Positions 14,939 through 20,735 of a stretch of DNA of 20,735 bases are shown one piece after another (positions within the stretch are counted from its first letter, which is position 1; the number at the start of each line of letters is the position of its first letter). The position numbers were made by a program, and so were the translations under genes. Source of the stretch: Clostridiales bacterium (GTDB lineage Bacteria; Bacillota; Clostridia; Oscillospirales; CAG-272); NCBI GenBank assembly GCA_004554105.1, contig SFNW01000020.1:1-20735 (forward strand), written 5' to 3'. Under the pieces are notes generated by a model. It saw only the letters and a program-made list of their open reading frames with translations, did no database searches and was not told the DNA's origin.

Positions 14939-15421
14939 TTATTTGAAAAGCTGCGCCTTGTACTTATTCAGCACGGCGTAGAGCAGAAGCCCGAGCACAT
15001 AGGCGGAAAGAATCTCGCCGATGCCGACGGTCAGCGCAAAGTAGGGAAGCGAGCCCTCCGCGCCGTAGGCAAACCGCAGGATCGGCGGAATGATCAGCGT
15101 ATTGGCGACGACCGTCGGCATCGGGACAAGCCACTTGTTTTTCCGCAGAAAATATGCGCCGACTGCGCCGATTAAGGTGGCGAGACTGCCGAAAATGATG
15201 TCGGGCAGCACACAGCCGGTCAGCAGATTGGCAAGCAGACAGCCGACAAACAGACCGGGTACTGCCGCGCCCGTAAAGGCGGGCAGCACGCACATCGCTT
15301 CGGAAAAGCGGACCTGAATGACGCCGCTCGACAGCCCGAGCAGGGCGGCGAGAAAGGTCAGGGCGACATAGAGCGCGGCAATCAGCGCGGCGTGGCAGAG
15401 AAAACGGACATTGTGTTTCAT
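14939..15421 (-). CDS. queT: Queuosine precursor transporter QueT
   Basis: The 160-residue protein has about five membrane segments. It matches the QueT family of ECF-type substrate-binding (S) components, which import queuosine precursors such as preQ1 or preQ0. Family marks are SGVIQVRFSEAMCVLPAF (about 32-49), the glycine-rich GLFVGCLLANLLTG (56-69) and the C-terminal helix pair. Length is normal. I start at the ATG at 15421. It has AGGAG 7 bases upstream, and this ribosome binding site is the last element of a preQ1-I riboswitch. An earlier in-frame start would run through the riboswitch and is rejected. The ECF energising module is not in the window. The gene has its own promoter at 15481-15509 and shares the terminator at 14878-14913. 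Confidence 0.93.
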   Translation of the reverse strand: MKHNVRFLCHAALIAALYVALTFLAALLGLSSGVIQVRFSEAMCVLPAFTGAAVPGLFVGCLLANLLTGCVLPDIIFGSLATLIGAVGAYFLRKNKWLVPMPTVVANTLIIPPILRFAYGAEGSLPYFALTVGIGEILSAYVLGLLLYAVLNKYKAQLFK

Positions 15422-15429
15422 ACATTCAT

Positions 15430-15470
15430 CTCCTAGTTTTGTTTTAGGTGAGGAGGGTTTCGAACTCACC
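15430..15470 (-). promoter_or_regulatory. preQ1-I riboswitch controlling queT translation
   Basis: On the minus strand a 6-bp stem, GGTGAG with CTCACC (15470-15465 and 15452-15447), encloses the 12-nt loop TTCGAAACCCTC. It is followed by the A-rich tail TAAAACAAAACTAGGAG, which ends in the queT Shine-Dalgarno. The 12-nt loop starting TTC, the A-rich tail with ACTA and the SD at its end agree with the known preQ1-I class. The first base of the stem is about 5 nt after the expected transcription start. Ligand binding should hide the SD and reduce QueT synthesis. Class assignment is by recognition, without a covariance model. Confidence 0.87.
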
Positions 15471-15480
15471 GACGCTTGCT

Positions 15481-15509
15481 ATTATAGCATGATTGCTCTG
15501 CGTTTTCAA
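15481..15509 (-). promoter_or_regulatory. Sigma-A promoter of queT
   Basis: Minus-strand TTGAAA (15504-15509) and TATAAT (15481-15486) have a 17-bp spacer, and TG precedes the -10 by one base (extended -10). The predicted start is just in front of the riboswitch. Confidence 0.88.
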
Positions 15510-15544
15510 GGCTTTCGTAAAAGAAGAAATTAACGTGTTGCTGT

Positions 15545-15570
15545 ACGAAAAACAAGAAATAAATTTTCGT
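15545..15570 (+). other. Inverted repeat between the queT and SLH-protein promoters
   Basis: ACGAAAA (15545-15551) and TTTTCGT (15564-15570) form a 7-bp palindrome with a 12-nt A-rich spacer. It lies immediately upstream of the -35 of the SLH-protein promoter. It could be an operator, or simply a feature of the A/T-rich intergenic DNA. Confidence 0.3.
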
Positions 15571-15578
15571 TTTTTGCG

Positions 15579-15607
15579 TTGAGAAGTCGAAATCCGTGTG
15601 CTATGAT
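15579..15607 (+). promoter_or_regulatory. Sigma-A promoter of the SLH-anchored glycosidase gene
   Basis: TTGAGA (15579-15584), a 17-bp spacer and TATGAT (15602-15607) with TG one base before it form a good extended -10 promoter. The start codon at 15645 follows after about 30 nt, behind AAGGAG. Confidence 0.75.
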
Positions 15608-15644
15608 AAATATAGACAAAAACTTCGGAAAAGGAGAACGAAAT

Positions 15645-18600
15645 ATGAGGAAAACAACCAAAAGTCCCTTTTTCAGGCTGCTCGCGTTCCTTCTGACCGC
15701 CTGTATGCTGCTGTCGTCTGTGACGCTTGTCGGCGTTTCTGCGGCAGATGAGGAAGAGGAAATTTTCTATTACGTCAATTCCGAGACCGGCGACGACGCC
15801 GCAAACGGAAGAACGGCGAATAATGCGGTCAAGACCTTTACCCGCGCCTGCAATCTTGCAAAGCGCACGGGCGGCACGATTGTCGTTACGAACGAATACG
15901 TCTTCCCGAAGACGGTGACCGAGGTCAAGCACGATCTGCCGTTTGTCATCACGACGAACGACGGCGAGGTCGACTACGGCGCGCAGGGGGCAAAGCTCGT
16001 TTTTGCCAGCACGCTCCGCTATGTCTTAAACGGCGAGACGACCTTCCGCGACATCGCGATTGACTACGAGTATTCGCTCGTTGTTGTCGCAAATTATCAC
16101 CCCATTACCTTTGACACGGGCGTCAAGACGACGCTGAAGGGCGAGGGCAAGGGCATTTACGTCATCGGCGGCTATCAGAGCCCTGCCGATACCGTCGACA
16201 CCACGCTCGACTCGCATATTACCGTCAAGAGCGGCGACTATTACGTCATTGTCGGCGGCTCGCGGCAGAAGGGGACCGGCGCAACCGGCGTTGCCTACAG
16301 CGGCACGAGTTATCTCGACATCTCGGGCGGCAAAATCGAATATCTCTACGGCGGACCGCTTTCCAACCAGATTGGACATAGCACGGTTATCAACGTCAGC
16401 GGCGGCGAAATCAAAAATTGCTGCACGGGCGGCGACGTTACCCGCCGTCTCGACGGCAACGCGACGCTCAATCTGACGGGCGGCAGTATCGAGAATCTCG
16501 ACGTCAACAATGTCATCGGCAAGGCGGATATTACGATCGCCGGCGCAAAGATCGGCTCGGCGGCAGTGCGCTACCAGAACGAAACGCTTGCAGCCATGGC
16601 GAAGAAAGCCAACGAGAAGAAGACGCTCTGCTACGACGCGCACTATTATACGGCGGAGCAGATTGCGGCATTCGGCGAGACCTTCGACAAGGTTGAAAAC
16701 ATCACCAACATCTACGCATCGCAGGGCGGCAGCGGCGACGGCACGAGCGAAAGCAAGCCCGCGTCCTTTGCGGCGGCGTTTGAAACCGCAGCAAAAACGA
16801 ACGGCAACGTGGTCGTTGTCGGCAAGATTTCGCTTGTCGACTTTGCCGAGCCTGCGCATACCGAAACAATCGTTGTCAAGGGCGCGGACAAGAACGCAAA
16901 GCTTGAGCTTGCCGGCAGCTACACGCTCGGCGGCGAGACGGTGTTTGAAGCGCTTGCCCTCGGCGGCGACAGTCTCACCTTCCATGCAGAGAAGGGCAAG
17001 CTGAAGCTGGCTGCGGACGTTACGCTCGACGGCAAGGCGGATATTGTCGGCTCGGCGGCGCTCTATACCGGCGTTTTCGGCAAGATTGTTGCAGGCGCGG
17101 AGAATCAGTCGGTTCTCATTAACGGCGCAGAGGTCGATTCGGTCGTCGGCGGCACGGCGGCGACGAAAATCGAACTTGCCGACGGCAAAATCGGCGAAAT
17201 CCGCTCGACCGACACTTCGATTGCTTCCTTTGACCTTGCAATCACCGGCGGCAGTGTCGAAAAAGTTGTCCTTGCCAACATCACAAAATCGCTGAATATT
17301 CTGCTGTACGGCGGCAGTGTCGGCGCATGGGCGGTCGAGGGGCAGTGCGCCAAGGGCACGCTGACGCTTGACGAAACGAAGTTCACTGCCGATTCGCTCG
17401 GCGCGGCGGCAGAACTCTTCACGGTCAGCGAAGAAAAGGTTTACTTCTTAAAGGACGGCGGCACGGGCAGCGGTACCGGCGCGGCGACGGCGGGCGGCTC
17501 GCTTGCCGACGCCTACACCGCGCTGAAGGACAGCGGCGGCACGATTGTCCTCTGCGACGAATACACGATTACCGCGGCGTTTATCGGTTATACGAACGCG
17601 AAAAAAATTACGATTACCTCGCTGTACGACGGCGTGGACTATCGCAAGACCGCCGACGCAAAGCTGACCTTTAAGGGCAACTTCTATTGCGGCGGCGAGA
17701 CCGAGTTTGACCACATTCTGCTCGCCAATCAGAAGAGCTACGGCGGCATTTACGGCAACCTGAACAAGCTCGTCATCGGCAGTGACGTCGAGTGCAAGGC
17801 GGTCGGCGCGGTCACGACCGTCCCCAGCATTGTCGCAGGCTCCAATCTCGGCGTTGAACTGACCGACGCGGACAAGCAAAAGAGCGCCGACCTGACGATA
17901 AACAGCGGCACATGGCAGCGTATTCGCGGCGGCTCGTCTGCGGGCGGCTACAGCGCGTTTGACATCAGAATCACGGTAAACGGCGGCACGTTCAAGGAGA
18001 AATTCATGCTCGCGTCCGCAACGTCGCATACCGGCAACATTGATTTGACCGTCAACGGCGGCACCTTCCTTGCCGGCATCTATTACGCGTCCATGGACGC
18101 CGCCGATCAGGCGGTGAGCGGCAATGTCGGCATGACTTTCAACGACGGTACGGTCTACGGCATGATTGCTCCTGCGGTCAGCAACATCGGCAGTTTCTCC
18201 GGCAGCTATAATGTCGTTGTCAACGGCGGCGACTTCACGCACCTGACCGACCTTGTCGGCACGGCCAGCCTGACAAACAGCACGATGACAAGTTCGCTCC
18301 ATACGGGCGAGAACTTCGACATCAATGCCGAAATCTCGGGCACGATGACCTTCCAAAACCCGATTCGCTCGAACGGCGCAGACCCGTGGCTCTTCTTCCA
18401 TAACGGCTGCTACTATTACATCGCGACAGGCGGTACGGCGCTGTATCTCTACAAGGCGGCGAATATCGGCGACCTTGCCACCACCTACGGCACGGTGATA
18501 TACAAGCCCGAGAGCGGCAAGGCATGGTCGAAAAACCTCTGGTCGCCCGAAATCCACTATTTCAGCGCGGAAGACGTCGGCGAGGCGGACGCGGGCTGGT

Positions 18601-20015
18601 ACTGCTTCCTCGGCAGTGACAGCGGCACCGATTCGGGCGAAAATGCGGGCTTCGGCGGACAGCGCGCCTATGTCATCAAGTGTCTCGACGGCGACAACCT
18701 GCTCGGACGCTGGGGCAACCCGCTGACCGGCGAGGTCAACGTCCCGCAGAAGATTGAATTTCCCGACAGCGATTTCAACGATAAAGAACTTTGCGGCGGC
18801 TGCTCGGTCATTATAATAGGCGGGCAGAAGTACATTACCTTTATCAGCGAGGTCGGTCGAGAGACGAGCGGCACGCCGAACGTCAACTTCTATCAGACCA
18901 TCAACATCGCAAAATTCGACAAGCCTTGGCGCATCAGCGGTCAGCCCAAAGTCATTTGCCGCTCCGAGTACGATTGGGAGAAGGGCGGCTCCGAGGACGG
19001 CATTCACCCGCAGGTCGTCGAGGGCTCGACGGCGGTTTACGGCAGCGACGGCTCGGTTTACATCGTCTATTCGGGCAGCGGCTACTGGACGACGCTCTAT
19101 CAGCTCGGTCAGATGAAGTACATCGGCGGCGACCCCACCGATGCAGCAAGCTGGCAGAAGAGTCCTACGCCGATTTTCTCAAAGTCGGATAAGCTGAACG
19201 GCTGCGGGCATGCCTCCTATGTCACCGACACCGACGGACAGGGCTGGATTTGCTATCACGCCTACAAGGGCACGGACACGCAGAGCGGCAGATTTGCCTA
19301 TGTTGAGCCGTACAAGGCGGACGCAAACGGCGTTGTCATCGGCAACGGCTCGACGCACCCCGAAGACCCCACAAAGGTCTACACCGTCAACGTCAATAAG
19401 ACGCCGCTCGGCAAGAAGGTCAGCGGCTTCGGCAAGGTCGACGGCGAGAAGGTCAGCTTCGCATACACCCGTCTGTACGGCGATTCCTTCACCGACGTGA
19501 CGGCGGCGCACTGGTTCCACTCCTTCGTGCGCGACGCTTACCGCATCGGGCTTGCAAACGGCACGAGCGCGACGAAGTTTTCGCCCGACACGACCTTCAC
19601 GGTCGCGCAGGCGATCACCGCGGCGGCGAATATCCACAGCATCTACTACGGCAAGACGGTCAACACCGCAGGCGCGGCAAGGTGGTATGACCCCTATGTC
19701 AACTACTGCGTTGAAAACGGCATTATCAAGGCGGGGCAGTTTGCAAGTTACGATGCGAACATCACGCGCGGCGATATGGCTATCGTTTTTGCAAACATTT
19801 TGCCCGACAGCGAGTACGCGGCGGTCCGCGACGGCTCAAACCCCGACGTAACGAGCGGCATGGCTTGCTTTGACGCGGTGCGGAAACTCTTTAACGCGGG
19901 TATCGTCGGCGGCGACGCCGGCACCGGCAACTTCCGCCCGAACGACAGCATCAAGCGGAGCGAGGCGTGCGTCATCTTCACGCGCATCGCGCTCAAGGGC
20001 GAACGGGCGAAGTAA
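15645..20015 (+). CDS. Secreted SLH-domain GH43-like glycoside hydrolase with three beta-helix-type repeats
   Basis: This 1456-residue protein is exported and anchored to the cell wall. A signal peptide covers residues 1-33 (cleavage likely after VSA). Next come three related modules starting near 40, 356 and 599. Each opens with an aromatic-rich strand, a glycine/aspartate loop, a helix and a GGTIV/NVVVV-type strand, and then turns into short repeated strands with NGG and GGS turns, as in right-handed beta-helices. Residues about 900-1275 form a GH43-type five-bladed propeller: D913 in NGADPWLF (likely base), WSPEIH (966-971), E1126 in VVEGS (likely acid) and H1189 in GCGHAS. Three SLH domains end the protein (about 1281-1330, 1340-1390, 1405-1456). 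Relatives cleave arabinan, xylan or arabinofuranosyl side chains; the substrate here is unknown. It has its own promoter, a terminator at 20029-20058 and the ATG at 15645 after AAGGAG. Confidence 0.85.
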   Translation: MRKTTKSPFFRLLAFLLTACMLLSSVTLVGVSAADEEEEIFYYVNSETGDDAANGRTANNAVKTFTRACNLAKRTGGTIVVTNEYVFPKTVTEVKHDLPFVITTNDGEVDYGAQGAKLVFASTLRYVLNGETTFRDIAIDYEYSLVVVANYHPITFDTGVKTTLKGEGKGIYVIGGYQSPADTVDTTLDSHITVKSGDYYVIVGGSRQKGTGATGVAYSGTSYLDISGGKIEYLYGGPLSNQIGHSTVINVSGGEIKNCCTGGDVTRRLDGNATLNLTGGSIENLDVNNVIGKADITIAGAKIGSAAVRYQNETLAAMAKKANEKKTLCYDAHYYTAEQIAAFGETFDKVENITNIYASQGGSGDGTSESKPASFAAAFETAAKTNGNVVVVGKISLVDFAEPAHTETIVVKGADKNAKLELAGSYTLGGETVFEALALGGDSLTFHAEKGKLKLAADVTLDGKADIVGSAALYTGVFGKIVAGAENQSVLINGAEVDSVVGGTAATKIELADGKIGEIRSTDTSIASFDLAITGGSVEKVVLANITKSLNILLYGGSVGAWAVEGQCAKGTLTLDETKFTADSLGAAAELFTVSEEKVYFLKDGGTGSGTGAATAGGSLADAYTALKDSGGTIVLCDEYTITAAFIGYTNAKKITITSLYDGVDYRKTADAKLTFKGNFYCGGETEFDHILLANQKSYGGIYGNLNKLVIGSDVECKAVGAVTTVPSIVAGSNLGVELTDADKQKSADLTINSGTWQRIRGGSSAGGYSAFDIRITVNGGTFKEKFMLASATSHTGNIDLTVNGGTFLAGIYYASMDAADQAVSGNVGMTFNDGTVYGMIAPAVSNIGSFSGSYNVVVNGGDFTHLTDLVGTASLTNSTMTSSLHTGENFDINAEISGTMTFQNPIRSNGADPWLFFHNGCYYYIATGGTALYLYKAANIGDLATTYGTVIYKPESGKAWSKNLWSPEIHYFSAEDVGEADAGWYCFLGSDSGTDSGENAGFGGQRAYVIKCLDGDNLLGRWGNPLTGEVNVPQKIEFPDSDFNDKELCGGCSVIIIGGQKYITFISEVGRETSGTPNVNFYQTINIAKFDKPWRISGQPKVICRSEYDWEKGGSEDGIHPQVVEGSTAVYGSDGSVYIVYSGSGYWTTLYQLGQMKYIGGDPTDAASWQKSPTPIFSKSDKLNGCGHASYVTDTDGQGWICYHAYKGTDTQSGRFAYVEPYKADANGVVIGNGSTHPEDPTKVYTVNVNKTPLGKKVSGFGKVDGEKVSFAYTRLYGDSFTDVTAAHWFHSFVRDAYRIGLANGTSATKFSPDTTFTVAQAITAAANIHSIYYGKTVNTAGAARWYDPYVNYCVENGIIKAGQFASYDANITRGDMAIVFANILPDSEYAAVRDGSNPDVTSGMACFDAVRKLFNAGIVGGDAGTGNFRPNDSIKRSEACVIFTRIALKGERAK

Positions 20016-20028
20016 GAAGCAATCAAAT

Positions 20029-20058
20029 AAATATCCCCCCGTAAAACGGGGGGTATTT
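20029..20058 (+). terminator. Terminator of the SLH-anchored glycosidase gene
   Basis: CCCCCCGT and ACGGGGGG pair around an AA loop, extended by A/T pairs with one bulged T, and end in TATTT. It lies about 14 nt after the stop codon at 20013-20015 and directly before the IS200-type element. Confidence 0.72.
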
Positions 20059-20137
20059 CATTTTCGGGCATAGCCCTAATAATACTGGCTACGCACAAGT
20101 GCGTTAAAGATTGGCCTGCCAGCCATGCAACTGCTAC

Positions 20138-20605
20138 TTACTTACCCGTAAACGGGTCCCGTGGGTCAAATATTGACAGTTGATCTTCCTCTTGATCTCT
20201 TTTCAATTGCCCCGCTATGTACTCCTTTATCGCTTTTGTGTTTTTCCCCACGGTATCAACGTAATATCCCTTACACCAAAATTCGCGGTTTCGGTACGCA
20301 AATTTCATATTGCCCCATTTCTGAAATATGAGTAGCGCGCTTTTCCCTTTCAGGTATCCCATGAACCCCGAAACGCTCATTTTGGGCGGGATACTCACCA
20401 GCATATGTATGTGGTCGGGACACACTTCTCCTTCTATGATTTCTACCCCTTTCCATTGACATAGTTTCCGCAGTATTTCTCGTATCTCCAACCGTTTTTC
20501 TTCGAAAAACACCTTCCGCCTATACTTTGGCGCAAACACTATGTGATACTTGCAATTCCATGTCGTATGTGCTAAACTATTATTGTCTATGGTTTCTTTT
20601 TTCAT
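20138..20605 (-). CDS. tnpA: IS200-type TnpA transposase (Y1 HUH family)
   Basis: The 155-residue protein is a complete TnpA of the IS200/IS605 family. These dimeric Y1 HUH nucleases cut and rejoin single-stranded DNA at hairpin ends. The HUH motif is HIH at 65-67 within CPDHIHMLV. The likely catalytic tyrosine is Y129 in the YIAGQ motif, with Q133 as metal ligand. The GYYVDTVG stretch (113-120) is typical. Length is full for the family and there is no frameshift, so the element may be active. The ATG at 20605 follows a GGAGG whose sequence is held in a long inverted repeat (20611-20625 with 20661-20675), the known way IS200 limits transposase translation. Confidence 0.95.
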   Translation of the reverse strand: MKKETIDNNSLAHTTWNCKYHIVFAPKYRRKVFFEEKRLEIREILRKLCQWKGVEIIEGEVCPDHIHMLVSIPPKMSVSGFMGYLKGKSALLIFQKWGNMKFAYRNREFWCKGYYVDTVGKNTKAIKEYIAGQLKRDQEEDQLSIFDPRDPFTGK

Positions 20606-20610
20606 AGATT

Positions 20611-20675
20611 AATCCTCCGTTTGTGTTCTTTGCTTGACTGGCAGGTCATCTCTATTCTATCACAAACGGAGGATT
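20611..20675 (-). promoter_or_regulatory. Leader hairpin sequestering the tnpA ribosome binding site
   Basis: A perfect 15-bp inverted repeat (AATCCTCCGTTTGTG at 20611-20625 and its complement at 20661-20675) encloses 35 nt, which contain a smaller GAC/GTC stem. One arm holds the tnpA Shine-Dalgarno GGAGG, so the folded leader should hide the ribosome binding site. Such leader structures are established for IS200 transposases. Confidence 0.82.
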
Positions 20676-20701
20676 CCTTTTTATCGGCTTAGCCTCTTTT
20701 G

Positions 20702-20726
20702 AACCACGCGACTATCGCGTGGTTTT
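20702..20726. other. Hairpin at the window edge beyond the IS element
   Basis: AACCACGCGA (20702-20711) and TCGCGTGGTT (20715-20724) form a perfect 10-bp stem with a CTA loop, followed by TT and then CGTTT. It may be the terminal hairpin of the IS200 left end, or a terminator reading in from beyond the window. It cannot be decided from this sequence alone. Confidence 0.55.
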
Positions 20727-20735
20727 CGTTTACAA

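Larger units (their letters stand above)
20059..20700 (-). mobile_element. IS200-type insertion sequence (IS200/IS605 family), ends approximate
   Basis: A single-gene element surrounds tnpA. On the minus strand, similar small hairpins occur on both sides. One is GGCTAAGCC near the left end (plus 20686-20694) and the other is GGGCTATGCCC near the right end (plus 20066-20076). This fits the same-strand subterminal hairpins that TnpA recognises. No terminal inverted repeats or target duplications are expected in this family. No tnpB is present, so it is the IS200 subtype. Base composition is clearly more AT-rich than the host genes. Exact tips cannot be fixed; a further hairpin at 20702-20724 could also belong to the left end. 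Confidence 0.65.

Noticed and set aside
17448..19007. A 519-codon minus-strand frame inside the SLH-protein gene.
   Set aside because: It lies wholly within the real gene, has no ribosome binding site or promoter, and is Arg/Ala/Val-rich without domains.
15645..20015. Frequent GGCGGC-type short repeats in the SLH-protein gene, considered as a DNA repeat array.
   Set aside because: They encode Gly-Gly turns of the beta-helix modules and are irregular in spacing; they are codon-level effects, not a CRISPR or minisatellite.

Overview
The window is about 20.7 kb of GC-rich (roughly 57-60 % by eye), densely coded bacterial DNA. It probably comes from a Gram-positive, gut-type clostridium (Oscillospiraceae or Christensenellales-like); no taxonomic search was possible. 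The evidence for Firmicutes is a CpsC/CpsD/CpsB-type tyrosine kinase system with a PHP-type phosphatase, an SLH-anchored cell-wall hydrolase, a CarD-family regulator, a TagO/WecA-type wall-polymer initiating enzyme, strong purine-rich ribosome binding sites, and textbook sigma-A promoters with 17-bp spacers.

Layout. 1-1757: queH (last step of queuosine synthesis) overlapping a lipase-fold DUF2974 gene. 1824-2510: a monocistronic CarD-family regulator with an extended -10 promoter and a 14-bp terminator. 2521-3709 (minus): an ArsB/SLC13-type anion permease. 3720-6522 (minus): a two-gene operon of a free-standing alanyl-tRNA editing protein and the Mg2+ channel mgtE, followed by GC-rich palindromes and a terminator. 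6632-9137 (plus): a Wzz/CpsC-like chain-length protein, a BY-kinase with an extreme tyrosine-rich tail, and a PHP tyrosine phosphatase, with translational coupling and no glycosyltransferases beside them. 9152-10021: an EamA-type exporter. 10035-14913: a five-gene operon of a YhcH-family protein, a PLP aminotransferase, trpS, tagO/wecA-like and a membrane-anchored unknown. 14939-15509 (minus): queT behind a preQ1-I riboswitch. 15579-20058: one 1456-residue secreted protein with three beta-helix-type repeats, a GH43-like five-bladed propeller and three SLH domains. 20059 to about 20700 (minus): an IS200-type insertion sequence, visibly more AT-rich than its surroundings.

How it works together. 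QueH and the riboswitch-controlled QueT bracket most of the window and together imply that queuosine is made with imported precursors. The kinase/phosphatase operon, the TagO-like enzyme and the SLH-anchored glycosidase all concern the cell envelope, but the polymer genes that the kinase system would control are not in this window. No rRNA, tRNA or CRISPR array was seen. The items most worth following up are the preQ1 riboswitch/queT unit, the multi-modular SLH glycosidase and the YG-repeat tail of the tyrosine kinase.
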